DNA of 64,000 nt from Pseudomonas pohangensis (GCF_900105995.1 NZ_LT629785.1:2852001-2916000); one strand, 5' to 3'. Counted from the first letter of the stretch, positions 1 through 8,803 are shown. A program made the numbers and translations. The notes: generated from the sequence alone by a model not told the origin.

Positions 1-33
1 TAGCAGAAACTGACGGTTGATTTGCGCAGTCAT
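1..33 (-). CDS. 5' fragment of an NADP-dependent oxidoreductase-like gene
   Basis: Only the first 11 codons lie in the window; the gene runs off the left edge on the minus strand. The peptide MTAQINRQFLL begins at an ATG (31-33, reverse) preceded by an AGGAGA ribosome binding site at 41-46. Pseudomonas CurA/YncB-type zinc-free NADP-dependent oxidoreductases usually begin with a very similar '(x)QINRQ(F/I)LL' string, so that identity is suggested. Eleven residues cannot prove it. The gene is divergent from xseB. Confidence 0.45.
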   Translation of the reverse strand, partial: MTAQINRQFLL

Positions 34-180
34 GGAAAAATCTCCTGGATGGTTAGGCAGAAGTTGCCAACACTCTCTGATAGCCCTCTACACGCTTCAG
101 GGCAAGTGTTTCCCTTCAAGCGAATAGCGGCGGATCGATACAGGTGATGCAATAAATTGCCGGTGGACGGCTCGTTCAAT

Positions 181-209
181 TTGCCCGCACCGCGCTGCTC
201 TGCTAGTGT
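181..209 (+). promoter_or_regulatory. Putative sigma70 promoter for xseB-ispA
   Basis: TTGCCC (181-186) and TAGTGT (204-209) are separated by 17 bases and followed by a GC-rich discriminator. The site lies 34 bases before the xseB start in the divergent gap. It is read by eye against the sigma70 consensus, with no experimental support. Confidence 0.5.
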
Positions 210-242
210 CGCGCCGGTTGCCCGAGCGCCGAGACCCTGCTG

Positions 243-485
243 ATGGCCCGCAAGAAAAGCACACCCGATTTCGAACAATCCCTGGCTGAACTGCAAGCGC
301 TGGTAGAGCGCCTTGAGAATGGCGAGCTGTCCCTTGAGGACTCCCTGACCACCTTCGAGCAAGGCATCCGCCTCAGTCGCGAGTGCCAGACGGCGCTGCA
401 ACAGGCCGAGCAGAAAGTACAGATTCTGCTGGAACACGACGGCGAGCTGGCCGAGGCACCCTTCAGCCCGGATGCTGATGCATGA
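243..485 (+). CDS. xseB: Exodeoxyribonuclease VII small subunit
   Basis: This is the small subunit of ExoVII, which with XseA degrades single-stranded DNA into short oligonucleotides in the cytoplasm. The 80-residue product has the usual family length. It shows the typical pattern of an N-terminal FEQSLAELQALVERLE helix, then GELSLEDSL, then FEQGIRLSREC, forming an antiparallel coiled coil. The stop codon overlaps the ispA start by 4 bases (ATGA), so the two are translationally coupled, as in other pseudomonads. No strong Shine-Dalgarno precedes the ATG at 243. Confidence 0.95.
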   Translation: MARKKSTPDFEQSLAELQALVERLENGELSLEDSLTTFEQGIRLSRECQTALQQAEQKVQILLEHDGELAEAPFSPDADA

Positions 486-1369
486 TTGCAGGCTATCAAC
501 AGCGCTGTCAGGCCCGCGTCGATGCCGCTCTGGAACCGCTTTTCCACGCCCCACGCACAGACCTGCAACCGCTCTATGCCGCCATGCGCTACAGCGTGTT
601 CAACGGTGGCAAGCGCATTCGCCCGCTGCTGGTCTATGCCGCCTGCGAGGCACTCGAAGGCCAACCGCAACAGGCCGATGCCGCCGCCTGCGCGGTCGAG
701 CTGATTCATGCCTATTCACTGGTACATGACGATCTGCCGGCCATGGACGACGACGACCTGCGCCGCGGCCAACCGACCACACACAAGGCCTTTGATGAAG
801 CCACTGCCATTCTCGCCGGTGATGCCCTGCAAAGTCTGGCGTTTGAAGTGCTGGCCGATCCGCAACTGAACGCCCACGAAGCCGAAACCCGCCTGGCCAT
901 GCTCGGCAGCCTCAGCCGCGCAGCCGGCCCGGCCGGCATGGTCGGCGGCCAGGCGATTGACCTTGGCGCAGTCGGCAAACAGCTCGACCAGCAGGCACTG
1001 GAACAGATGCACCGGCACAAAACCGGCGCGCTGATCGAGGCCAGCGTGGTACTCGGCGCCCTGGCCAGCGGCAAGGCCGATCCGGTCAGTCTGAAGGCCT
1101 TGCAGCGCTATGCCGCTGCGATCGGTCTGGCGTTCCAGGTGCAGGACGACATTCTCGACGTGGAAAGTGACACCGCGACGCTGGGCAAACGCCAGGGCGC
1201 CGATATTGCCAGAGACAAACCGACCTACCCTGCCCTGCTCGGCATGCCCGCTGCCAAGGCCTATGCACTCGAACTCTGCGAACAGGCGTTGCATGCCCTG
1301 CGTCCGCTGGGCAGCAGCGCGGAAGCGTTGCGCGATCTGGCGCGGTTTATCGTGCAGCGCCGCAGCTAG
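482..1369 (+). CDS. ispA: (2E,6E)-farnesyl diphosphate synthase
   Basis: Condenses dimethylallyl/geranyl diphosphate with isopentenyl diphosphate to make farnesyl diphosphate, the precursor of undecaprenyl phosphate and quinone side chains. At 295 residues it has the usual length. The first aspartate-rich motif (DDLPAMD, residues 83-89) and the second (DDILD, residues 222-226) are both intact, with GGKRIRP near residue 42 and a QAIDL element mid-protein. It overlaps xseB by 4 bases. In Pseudomonas the next gene is normally dxs on the same strand. Here the operon stops at a terminator and convergent dnaB follows, so dxs must lie elsewhere. Confidence 0.96.
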   Translation: MIAGYQQRCQARVDAALEPLFHAPRTDLQPLYAAMRYSVFNGGKRIRPLLVYAACEALEGQPQQADAAACAVELIHAYSLVHDDLPAMDDDDLRRGQPTTHKAFDEATAILAGDALQSLAFEVLADPQLNAHEAETRLAMLGSLSRAAGPAGMVGGQAIDLGAVGKQLDQQALEQMHRHKTGALIEASVVLGALASGKADPVSLKALQRYAAAIGLAFQVQDDILDVESDTATLGKRQGADIARDKPTYPALLGMPAAKAYALELCEQALHALRPLGSSAEALRDLARFIVQRRS

Positions 1370-1384
1370 GGGCAAGACATAGCA

Positions 1385-1411
1385 AAAACGGGCGCTTGCA
1401 GCGCCCGTTTT
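1385..1411. terminator. Bidirectional rho-independent terminator between ispA and dnaB
   Basis: A perfect 11-bp inverted repeat (AAAACGGGCGC / GCGCCCGTTTT) with a 5-base loop sits between the convergent ispA and dnaB genes. Its A and T flanks let it work in either direction. Confidence 0.9.
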
Positions 1412-1449
1412 GTTATTCCCTGTCAGTCAGCAATCCGCCAGCAGCGACG

Positions 1450-2844
1450 TTACTCTTCGTCAAACTGGTAGCTGCCCGGCGCCAGATTATCAAACCGCGT
1501 GTACTTGCCGAGGAAGGCCAGTTTGATCGCACCGATCGGGCCGTTCCGCTGCTTGCCGATGATGATTTCGGCAACGCCCTTGTACTCGGTTTCCGGGTTG
1601 TATACCTCGTCGCGGTAAACAAACATGATCACATCGGCGTCCTGCTCGATCGCCCCCGACTCACGCAAGTCGGAGTTCACCGGACGCTTGTTCGGTCGCT
1701 GTTCCAGCGAGCGGTTGAGCTGCGACAGCGCCACCACCGGACAATTGAATTCCTTGGCCAGCCCCTTCAGCGACCGGGAGATTTCGGAAATCTCGTTGGT
1801 GCGGTTTTCGCCGCCCTTGCCGCCCAGCTGCATCAGCTGCAGGTAGTCGACCATGATCAGCCCCAGTTCGCCGTGCTCGCGCACCAGGCGCCGGGTACGC
1901 GCACGCATCTCCGACGGCGAAATACCCGCCGTGTCGTCGATGAACAGCTTGCGGTCCTTGAGCAGATTGACGGCCGAGGTCAGCCGCGGCCAGTCGTCTT
2001 CATCGAGCCGGCCGTTGCGCACCTTGGTCTGGTCGATACGCCCGAGCGAGGAGATCATCCGCATGATCAATGAGTCGCCGGGCATTTCCAGCGAGTACAC
2101 CAGCACCGCCTTGTCGCCGCGCAGTACCGCACTCTCCACCAGATTCATGGCAAAGGTGGTTTTACCCATCGAAGGTCGCCCGGCAACGATGATCAGATCA
2201 GCCGGTTGCAGGCCACTGGTCTTCTCGTCCAGATCGGTGAAACCGGTGCTGATGCCCGTGATGCCGCCGTCGCTGTTGAACAGGGTATCGATGCGGTCAA
2301 TGGTCTTGGTCAGCAAATCGTTGACGAAGACCGGGCCGCCGGATTTGGGCCGGGCTTCGGCGATCTGGAAGATCATGCGCTCGGCTTCATCGAGCACTTC
2401 ATTGCCGCTGCGGCCCTGCGGGGCATAGGCGCTGCTGGCGATATCGTTACTGACGCCGATCAACTGCCGCAACGTGGCGCGCTCGCGGATGATCTGCGCG
2501 TAGGCCTTGATGTTGGCCACCGACGGGGTGTTTTTTGCCAGCTCGCCCAGATAGGACAGACCACCAACCTGCGCCAGCTGGCCTTCCTTGTCCAGTTGCT
2601 CGGACAGGGTGACCACGTCAAACGGGTGATTGCGGTCCGCCAGCTTTTTAATCGCCCGAAAGATCAGGCGGTGATCATGCCGGTAGAAGTCGCCATCGGA
2701 GACCTGATCGAGCACCCGCTCCCAGGCATTGTTGTCGAGCATCAGACCACCCAGCACGCCCTGCTCCGCCTCGATCGAGTGCGGCGGCACCTTGAGCGCG
2801 GAAGTCTCCAGGTCGTATTGCTCGGGGATGCTGATATCGTTCAT
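1450..2844 (-). CDS. dnaB: Replicative DNA helicase DnaB
   Basis: The hexameric 5'-3' helicase that unwinds DNA at the replication fork. The start at 2844 gives MNDISIPEQYD and a 464-residue product, typical for Pseudomonas; the open frame extends further upstream but that part has no family resemblance. The N-terminal primase-interacting domain (about 20-125) is followed by the RecA-like domain with Walker A GRPSMGKTT (about 222-230), Walker B-type MVDYLQLM and the DnaB signature ALSQLNRSLEQR. It lies downstream of rplI on the same strand, with a hairpin in the 209-base gap. alr, which follows dnaB in P. aeruginosa, is replaced here by convergent ispA. Confidence 0.97.
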   Translation of the reverse strand: MNDISIPEQYDLETSALKVPPHSIEAEQGVLGGLMLDNNAWERVLDQVSDGDFYRHDHRLIFRAIKKLADRNHPFDVVTLSEQLDKEGQLAQVGGLSYLGELAKNTPSVANIKAYAQIIRERATLRQLIGVSNDIASSAYAPQGRSGNEVLDEAERMIFQIAEARPKSGGPVFVNDLLTKTIDRIDTLFNSDGGITGISTGFTDLDEKTSGLQPADLIIVAGRPSMGKTTFAMNLVESAVLRGDKAVLVYSLEMPGDSLIMRMISSLGRIDQTKVRNGRLDEDDWPRLTSAVNLLKDRKLFIDDTAGISPSEMRARTRRLVREHGELGLIMVDYLQLMQLGGKGGENRTNEISEISRSLKGLAKEFNCPVVALSQLNRSLEQRPNKRPVNSDLRESGAIEQDADVIMFVYRDEVYNPETEYKGVAEIIIGKQRNGPIGAIKLAFLGKYTRFDNLAPGSYQFDEE

Positions 2845-2969
2845 GGCTAGCTGATCCGTTCGACGGACGGGAATTACCGTGAAGTTCGTTCGACCCTGCG
2901 GACTGCTACAGCGTAAATACGCAACAGGAAGCAACGAGTATCGCGGCTAAAAATTCTGGACTGAAAAGA

Positions 2970-3009
2970 CAACGGGCACGGCATCGCTTGCGCAATGACG
3001 TGCCCGATT
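2970..3009 (-). terminator. Probable terminator/attenuator downstream of rplI
   Basis: An 8-bp inverted repeat (CGGGCACG 2973-2980 / CGTGCCCG 2999-3006) on the minus strand is followed by TTGTCTTTTC. A second hairpin (CAGGCT 3015-3020 / AGCCTG 3035-3040) lies just before it. Together they fill most of the rplI-dnaB gap and could end or attenuate the ribosomal operon before dnaB. Confidence 0.5.
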
Positions 3010-3053
3010 GTCAACAGGCTGGCGCTTGTGCGCAAGCCTGCCGGACGAATGAC

Positions 3054-3500
3054 TTAAGCAGCCACCACGATCACTTTGACGATTGCTTCAACATCGGTGT
3101 GCAGATGCACATCAACATCAAACTCGCCAAGGTGACGGATAGTGCCGTTCGGCATACGTACTTCGCTTTTCTCTACTTCAACGCCGGCAGCGGTGATGGC
3201 ATCAGCAATATCATGCGTACCGATCGAACCGAACAGCTTGCCTTCTTCACCGGCTACCGCAGAAATGGTGATCTGCAGCTCGGTCAGCTGGGCAGCGCGA
3301 GCTTCGGCTTCAGCCTTCTTCGCGGCAGCTGCTTTTTCCAGCTCGGCACGACGCAATTCAAAAGCAGCGACGTTTTCCGCAGTAGCGGCGGCAGCCTTGC
3401 GTTGCGGCAGCAGGTAGTTACGACCGTAACCGGCCTTGACATTCACTTTGTCGCCCAGGTTGCCCAGGTTGGCGATTTTTTCCAGCAGAATGACTTCCAT
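3054..3500 (-). CDS. rplI: 50S ribosomal protein L9
   Basis: A structural protein of the large ribosomal subunit that binds 23S rRNA near the L1 stalk. The 148-residue product starts MEVILLEKIANLGNLGDKV and has the L9 signature around GYGRNYLLP (about 24-32). A long Ala/Lys/Glu connecting helix (about 40-75) and the C-terminal domain follow. The minus-strand start at 3500 has AAGAGG about 9 bases upstream. It is the last gene of the rpsF-rpsR-DUF2232-rplI operon. Confidence 0.97.
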   Translation of the reverse strand: MEVILLEKIANLGNLGDKVNVKAGYGRNYLLPQRKAAAATAENVAAFELRRAELEKAAAAKKAEAEARAAQLTELQITISAVAGEEGKLFGSIGTHDIADAITAAGVEVEKSEVRMPNGTIRHLGEFDVDVHLHTDVEAIVKVIVVAA

Positions 3501-3521
3501 TTGAGTCTTACCTCTTAACTT

Positions 3522-4415
3522 TTAACCTTCACCATTCGCTGGGCCTGCTCCAGAGTCTGAAACCAGACGCCCGCGAAAATCAATCAGACTGTCGACTACG
3601 GCCAACACCACCAGTAACGGATAAACCAGCTGCATAAACAGCAGCAGCGATACATACAGCCCCACCAGCCAGAACCGCGCCAGCTTGCCCTTTGTGACCA
3701 GCCCGTGCAGTAGCGCCATACCGGCAAACACCAGCGGAACACTGCACAGCGGCATCAGCATGGCCAGTTCGACGCCAAAATTCGGCGCTACCAGCATGAC
3801 CAGCAACAACCCGATGGCCATCGGTGCCGGGAGTCGCAGTGCGCGAAATTCGCGACCAAAACCGCCCGGGTTGTACAGTTGTGCCTGCCAGTAGCGACCC
3901 AGCAACAGGGCCAGCAAGCTTACAATCTGCAACACCGCAGCCATCAGACCGACCATCACCGGTGCCAGCAGGCTATCCAGTTTGGCCTGTTCAGCTGCCG
4001 TGAGCTGCTCGTAAACACCTTCGAGCATCTTCGGCAACAGAGCCTGTAACTCGCTTACCGTGGCGGCAATCAGCTCACCGAACTGCGATCCCAGCACCAG
4101 GCTGTAGATCACGCCCAGACCGATGCTGAGCATCAACACCCGGGGCCACGACGTGCTGGTGCGCAGCACCAGAGCCAGACCCAGCGTGCCAAGCAGCACC
4201 AGCAGGGTGCGCGGTTCGCCGAAATACCACCAGACCAGTGCCGGCAACATCGCCCATACGAGGATGCCCAGGGCATCACTCAGACCACGTCGCAACAACA
4301 CCAGACTGCCTGCCGCAGCACTCAGCCAGAACAACATCGGCAGAGCCGCAGCAGCTGCTACCACGAGGGTAGCCTGCATGCGGCCGCGCATGATGAAGTC
4401 AGCCAGGGCGCGCAT
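3522..4415 (-). CDS. DUF2232-type integral membrane protein
   Basis: A 297-residue hydrophobic protein with about eight predicted membrane helices and no recognisable catalytic motif. It sits between rpsR and rplI, the position of a conserved uncharacterised membrane gene in pseudomonads (PA4933 in P. aeruginosa) that resembles the YybS/DUF2232 family. The start at 4415 is supported by AAAGGA about 7 bases upstream. Co-transcription with ribosomal proteins is inferred from the short spacing (34 bases from rpsR, 21 bases to rplI). Function is unknown. Confidence 0.8.
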   Translation of the reverse strand: MRALADFIMRGRMQATLVVAAAAALPMLFWLSAAAGSLVLLRRGLSDALGILVWAMLPALVWWYFGEPRTLLVLLGTLGLALVLRTSTSWPRVLMLSIGLGVIYSLVLGSQFGELIAATVSELQALLPKMLEGVYEQLTAAEQAKLDSLLAPVMVGLMAAVLQIVSLLALLLGRYWQAQLYNPGGFGREFRALRLPAPMAIGLLLVMLVAPNFGVELAMLMPLCSVPLVFAGMALLHGLVTKGKLARFWLVGLYVSLLLFMQLVYPLLVVLAVVDSLIDFRGRLVSDSGAGPANGEG

Positions 4416-4449
4416 GCGTTTATCCTTTACCTGTGACGTCTAGCCGCAA

Positions 4450-4680
4450 TCAACGACCGTGGCTGTCGGTGTAGGGCAGCAGAGCCAGGAAACGGGCGCG
4501 CTTTATAGCGGTGCCCAGCTGACGCTGATACTTGGCTTTGGTACCGGTAATACGGCTAGGAACAATCTTGCCGGTTTCGGAAACATAGGCTTTCAGCGTG
4601 TTGAGATCCTTGTAATCGATCTCTTTCACGTCTTCGGCAGTGAAACGGCAGAATTTACGACGACGGAAGAAACGTGCCAT
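4450..4680 (-). CDS. rpsR: 30S ribosomal protein S18
   Basis: A small-subunit protein that pairs with S6 on the 30S platform. The 76-residue product begins MARFFRRRKFCRFTAEDVKE and contains the S18 signature from IDYKDLNTLKAYVSETGKI to TGTKAKYQRQL. It lies 27 bases after rpsF, so the S6-S18 pair is co-transcribed. Confidence 0.98.
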   Translation of the reverse strand: MARFFRRRKFCRFTAEDVKEIDYKDLNTLKAYVSETGKIVPSRITGTKAKYQRQLGTAIKRARFLALLPYTDSHGR

Positions 4681-4707
4681 GGAGTGGCTCCTCTATAGAT
4701 CCGTGAA

Positions 4708-5145
4708 TTACTCGTCAGCGTTATCGCTGTCGTCACCGTCACTGTCACCGTCATCGGTGCTGGTTTCGGTTTCAGCGTTATCGCTTTCAGGACGCTCGCG
4801 GCGCTCGCGGCGCTCGCTGCGATTTTCCTCAGCCTTCATCATCTCGGACGGGCCAACTTCGGCTTCGTCGCGACGGATGACCAGGTTGCGGAGCACGGCA
4901 TCGTTATAGCGGAAGTTGTCTTCCAGTTCGGCCAGGGCCTTGCCGGTGCACTCAACATTCAGCATCACGTAGTGAGCCTTGTGCAGATTGTTGATTGCAT
5001 AGGCCAGTTGACGACGGCCCCAATCTTCCAGGCGGTGAACCTTGCCGCCGTCTTCTTCGATCAGCTTGGTGTAACGCTCGACCATGCCGCCGACTTGCTC
5101 GCTCTGATCCGGGTGGACCAGGAACACAATTTCGTAATGACGCAT
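4708..5145 (-). CDS. rpsF: 30S ribosomal protein S6
   Basis: Binds 16S rRNA together with S18. The first ~100 residues are the standard S6 fold (MRHYEIVFLVHPDQSEQV, EDWGRRQLAYAINN, AHYVMLNVECTG). The C-terminus (about 103-145) is an extended tail: an Arg/Glu stretch with repeated ERRERR, then an Asp/Ser/Glu run. In E. coli the S6 tail is a target of the glutamate ligase RimK; whether RimK acts here is unknown. It is the first gene of the operon, with a sigma70-type promoter about 120 bases upstream. Confidence 0.97.
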   Translation of the reverse strand: MRHYEIVFLVHPDQSEQVGGMVERYTKLIEEDGGKVHRLEDWGRRQLAYAINNLHKAHYVMLNVECTGKALAELEDNFRYNDAVLRNLVIRRDEAEVGPSEMMKAEENRSERRERRERPESDNAETETSTDDGDSDGDDSDNADE

Positions 5146-5265
5146 AAATGCTCCTTACGGGTTGTAGCCTGCCGGAAAATCCGGTCAGGCAAGGAGTGAA
5201 AGTATCTTCGTTAGTCTTGCCGGCGAAGGGGCGCAAAAGAGCCTGCCCGCACGACAAGGGGCGCC

Positions 5266-5294
5266 ATTCTAGAGAAGGGCACCAGCGGAAGCAA
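5266..5294 (-). promoter_or_regulatory. Putative sigma70 promoter of the rpsF ribosomal operon
   Basis: Read on the minus strand, TTGCTT (5294-5289) and TAGAAT (5271-5266) are 17 bases apart. They are followed at once by GGCGCCCC, a GC-rich discriminator typical of stringently controlled ribosomal promoters. The leader to the rpsF start is about 115 bases. Confidence 0.7.
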
Positions 5295-5353
5295 GGTGAA
5301 CTGGTGATTATTTGTACAATTGCGCCAGCGGGAAATCCCCTGGCGCATGACTC

Positions 5354-6109
5354 TCAGGACTTCCCGTCAGCTGCCTTGCGCTGTCGCAGCGCCTCGAACA
5401 GGCAAATCCCGGTAGCCACCGAAACATTCAGACTGCTGACGCTGCCCGCCATGGGCAACCTGACCAGAAAGTCGCACAGATCACGGGTCAGACGGCGCAT
5501 GCCTTTGCCCTCGGCACCCATGACCAGCACGATAGGACCGCTCAGATCCTGCTGGTACAACTCCTGCTCCGCCTCGCCGGCCGTGCCGACCAGCCACAGT
5601 CCACGCTGCTTGAGCTTCTCCAGCGTGCGCGCCAGATTGGTCACGGCAACCAGCGGGATGACTTCAGCCGCGCCGCAGGCAACCTTGCGCACCGTGGCAT
5701 TCAGGGTTGCCGACTTGTCCTTGGGCACGATCACCGCCAGCGCACCGGCGGCATCCGCAGTGCGCAGGCAGGCGCCGAGGTTATGCGGATCGGTCACGCC
5801 ATCCAGCACCAGCAAGAGCGGCACCCCTTCGTGCCGCTCGAGCAATTCCTCGAGCATCAACTCGCCCCAGACCTGACTGGGGCTGACCTCGGCCACCACA
5901 CCCTGGTGCACCCCCTCCGCCCACTCATCAAGTTCGCGACGGTCCTTGTGCCCGATAGCGATGCGCATCTGCCCGGCCAGTTCGACCAGGGTTTTTACCC
6001 GCGGATCATTGCGACTTTCCGCCAGCCACAATTGTTTAACCCTTTTCGGGTGATGGCGCAGCAGAGCCTCGACAGCATGTACGCCAAAAACCTTTTCCAG
6101 ATCACTCAT
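5354..6109 (-). CDS. rlmB: 23S rRNA (guanosine(2251)-2'-O)-methyltransferase
   Basis: A SpoU-family (SPOUT, trefoil knot) enzyme that methylates the ribose of G2251 in the 23S rRNA P-loop with S-adenosylmethionine. The 251-residue product has the N-terminal substrate-binding domain beginning EKVFGVHAVEALLRHHP. The three SpoU motifs follow: LDGVTDPHNLGACLRTADA (about 140-160), VMGAEGKGM (about 198-206) and SVSSLNVSVATGICLFE near the C-terminus. Its start overlaps the rnr stop by 4 bases, so rnr-rlmB is one transcription unit, as in E. coli. Confidence 0.97.
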   Translation of the reverse strand: MSDLEKVFGVHAVEALLRHHPKRVKQLWLAESRNDPRVKTLVELAGQMRIAIGHKDRRELDEWAEGVHQGVVAEVSPSQVWGELMLEELLERHEGVPLLLVLDGVTDPHNLGACLRTADAAGALAVIVPKDKSATLNATVRKVACGAAEVIPLVAVTNLARTLEKLKQRGLWLVGTAGEAEQELYQQDLSGPIVLVMGAEGKGMRRLTRDLCDFLVRLPMAGSVSSLNVSVATGICLFEALRQRKAADGKS

Positions 6110-8691
6110 GGCTTGGCCTTGCGCTTGCGCGGCTTGCCCCCACCAGCAGCTGGTGTGCCTGAAGTCGCCGATCCGCGCCTACCACCCGCGGGCTGCTTGC
6201 CGCCACCCGCCGCCGTGGCCTTGCCCGCACCGGCTCCCGCCTTGCCCGCCTTGCCAGCACCTTTGGCGCCGGACAGCAGGGCTTTCTTCACTTCGCGGCT
6301 TCTCTCCACGTCGGTATTGCCGGCTGCCGCCTTGCCTGACGCCGGCGCTGCATCAGCCGCGCCCTTGGCACCCCTGCGTCCGCCCTTACCCGGATTGGCC
6401 GCATTCGCCCGCGAGCGACCCGGCTGTGCCTTGCCCGCCGATTCCTGCGCCAATTCAAAATCGATCTTGCGCTCATCCAGATCGACACGCATCACCGTCA
6501 CTTCAACGCTATCGCCAAGACGGAAACTGCGCCCGCTGCGCTCACCGGCCAGGCGGTGGTGGACCGGATCGAAGTGGTAGTAGTCACCCGGCAGGCCGGA
6601 GACATGCACCAGGCCTTCCACATAAATATCGCGCAGCTCGACAAACAGGCCAAAGCCGGTAACCGCGGTGATCACCCCGGCGAAACTCTCGCCAACGCGA
6701 TCCTTCATGAACTCGCACTTGAGCCAGTTCACCACGTCACGGGTGGCCTCATCGGCGCGCCGTTCGGTCATCGAGCACTGCTCGCCCAGCTGCTCCAGCG
6801 CGGCCTCGTCGTACGGATAAATCTTCGCCTTGGGCATGCTCACTGCACCGGCGCGCCGCACATGCGGCGTATCCAGCCTGGAGCGCACCACGCTGCGGAT
6901 GGCCCGATGCACCAGCAGATCCGGATAACGCCGGATCGGCGAAGTGAAATGGGTATAGGCTTCGTAATTCAGACCGAAATGCCCGCCGTTGTCCGCGCTG
7001 TATACCGCTTGGCTGAGCGAGCGCAACATCACGGTCTGGATCAGATGAAAGTCCGGGCGCTCGCGAATGCTCTCCAGCAGCTTCTGGTAATCCTTGGGGG
7101 ACGGGCCGTCCTTGCCACGGTGCAGCGACAAACCCAGCTCGGTCAGGAAGGCCTTGAGCTTCTCCAGACGCTCCGGCGGCGGACCATCGTGCACACGGTA
7201 GAGTGAGGGGATTTCGTGCTTGCGCATGAACTCTGCGGTAGCCACGTTGGCCGCCAGCATGCACTCCTCGATCAGCTTGTGCGCATCATTGCGCTGGGTC
7301 GGAGTGATCTCGGCAATCTTGCGCCCGCTACCGAAGATGATGCGTGTTTCCTGCGTCTCGAAATCAATCGCACCGCGCTCATGACGTGCCGCCAACAGCA
7401 CCTGGTACAGCGCGTACAACTGCTTCAGGTGCGGTAGTACTTCGGCGTATTCGCCACGCAGGGCTTTGCCCTCGCTACCCTTGGGCTGTTCGAGCATGGC
7501 ACTGACCTTGTTGTAGGTCAGCCGTGCATGGGAGTGGATCACCGCCTCGTAGAACTGGTAATCGACCAGCTTGCCCAGCTTGGAGATGGTCATCTCGCAG
7601 ACCATGGCCAGCCGATCAACATGCGGATTCAGCGAGCACAGACCGTTGGACAGCTCTTCCGGCAGCATCGGCACCACGCGTTCGGGGAAATACACCGAGT
7701 TGCCGCGATTCTGTGCCTCTTCGTCGAGCGCCGAACCAACCTTCACGTAATGCGAGACATCGGCGATGGCGACATACAACTTCCAGCCGCCGGAAAACAG
7801 CTTCCACGCCGAACTGTTCTTTTCGCAGTACACCGCGTCATCGAAGTCGCGCGCGTCTTCTCCGTCAATGGTGACAAACGGCAAATGCCGCAGATCGACG
7901 CGCTTTTCCTTGTCCTTCTCTTCCACTTCGGGCTTGAGTCTGGCCGCTTCCTTGACCACCGCTTCGGGCCACACATGCGGGATATCGTAGCTGCGCAAGG
8001 CAACGTCGATTTCCATGCCCGGCGCCATGTAATTACCGACCACTTCGACAATATCCCCCTGCGGCTGGAAGCGCTGGGTCGGCCAGTGGGTGATTTTCAC
8101 CTCGACAAACTGGCCAATCTTGGCGTTGCCCGCGCGACCCTGCGAGATAAGTACTTCCTGCTGGATTTTCGGATTGTCGGGTATCACAAAGCCGATACCG
8201 CTTTCCTCGTAGTAGCGCCCGACCAGTGTTTCGTGGGCACGCACCAGCACTTCGGCAATCGCGCCTTCGCGGCGACCGCGACGATCCAGGCCGGCAACCC
8301 GAGCCAGTGCGCGATCGCCATCAAACACCAGGCGCATCTGCGCCGGGCTGAGAAACAGGTCATCACTGCCATCCTCGGGCACCAGAAAGCCGAAGCCGTC
8401 TCGATGGCCGCTGACGCGACCGCGTATCAGGTCTAGCTTGTCCACCGGCGCATAGGTGCTGCCACGGGTAAAGATCAGTTGCCCGTCACGCTCCATGGCG
8501 CGCAGACGACGACGCAGCGCTTCCAGCTGCTCGTCGGTGCTCAAGCCCAATTCTTCCCGCAATTGCTCGCGACTGGCGGGTGCGCCACGCTCGCTCAAAT
8601 GCTGGAGAATCAGCTCACGGCTGGGAATCGGGTTTTCGTATTTTTCCGCCTCGCGGGCGGCCTCGGGATCGAGGGTTTGCCAATCGGCCAT
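6106..8691 (-). CDS. rnr: Ribonuclease R
   Basis: A processive 3'-5' exoribonuclease of the RNB family that degrades structured RNA and takes part in RNA quality control. The 861-residue product has an N-terminal helical region, cold-shock-like domains (about 65-220), the catalytic RNB domain with the acidic stretch FVTIDGEDARDFDDAVYCE (about 272-290), and an S1 domain (about 640-725, GESFAGVITAVTGFGLFVEL). Residues after about 745 form a ~115-residue low-complexity Lys/Gly/Ala tail. Basic tails are known in RNase R, but this one is long. It shares a 4-base overlap with rlmB. Confidence 0.96.
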   Translation of the reverse strand: MADWQTLDPEAAREAEKYENPIPSRELILQHLSERGAPASREQLREELGLSTDEQLEALRRRLRAMERDGQLIFTRGSTYAPVDKLDLIRGRVSGHRDGFGFLVPEDGSDDLFLSPAQMRLVFDGDRALARVAGLDRRGRREGAIAEVLVRAHETLVGRYYEESGIGFVIPDNPKIQQEVLISQGRAGNAKIGQFVEVKITHWPTQRFQPQGDIVEVVGNYMAPGMEIDVALRSYDIPHVWPEAVVKEAARLKPEVEEKDKEKRVDLRHLPFVTIDGEDARDFDDAVYCEKNSSAWKLFSGGWKLYVAIADVSHYVKVGSALDEEAQNRGNSVYFPERVVPMLPEELSNGLCSLNPHVDRLAMVCEMTISKLGKLVDYQFYEAVIHSHARLTYNKVSAMLEQPKGSEGKALRGEYAEVLPHLKQLYALYQVLLAARHERGAIDFETQETRIIFGSGRKIAEITPTQRNDAHKLIEECMLAANVATAEFMRKHEIPSLYRVHDGPPPERLEKLKAFLTELGLSLHRGKDGPSPKDYQKLLESIRERPDFHLIQTVMLRSLSQAVYSADNGGHFGLNYEAYTHFTSPIRRYPDLLVHRAIRSVVRSRLDTPHVRRAGAVSMPKAKIYPYDEAALEQLGEQCSMTERRADEATRDVVNWLKCEFMKDRVGESFAGVITAVTGFGLFVELRDIYVEGLVHVSGLPGDYYHFDPVHHRLAGERSGRSFRLGDSVEVTVMRVDLDERKIDFELAQESAGKAQPGRSRANAANPGKGGRRGAKGAADAAPASGKAAAGNTDVERSREVKKALLSGAKGAGKAGKAGAGAGKATAAGGGKQPAGGRRGSATSGTPAAGGGKPRKRKAKP

Positions 8692-8803
8692 TAAGAAATT
8701 TCACCTTGGTTCATAAAGCGGGCTACTGCCCTGTGTCTATTGAAACGCGAAAACGCCATGCAGGTCAGCTTTCTGCGGATATTAAATTTTTTTGTCCCCG
8801 GGG

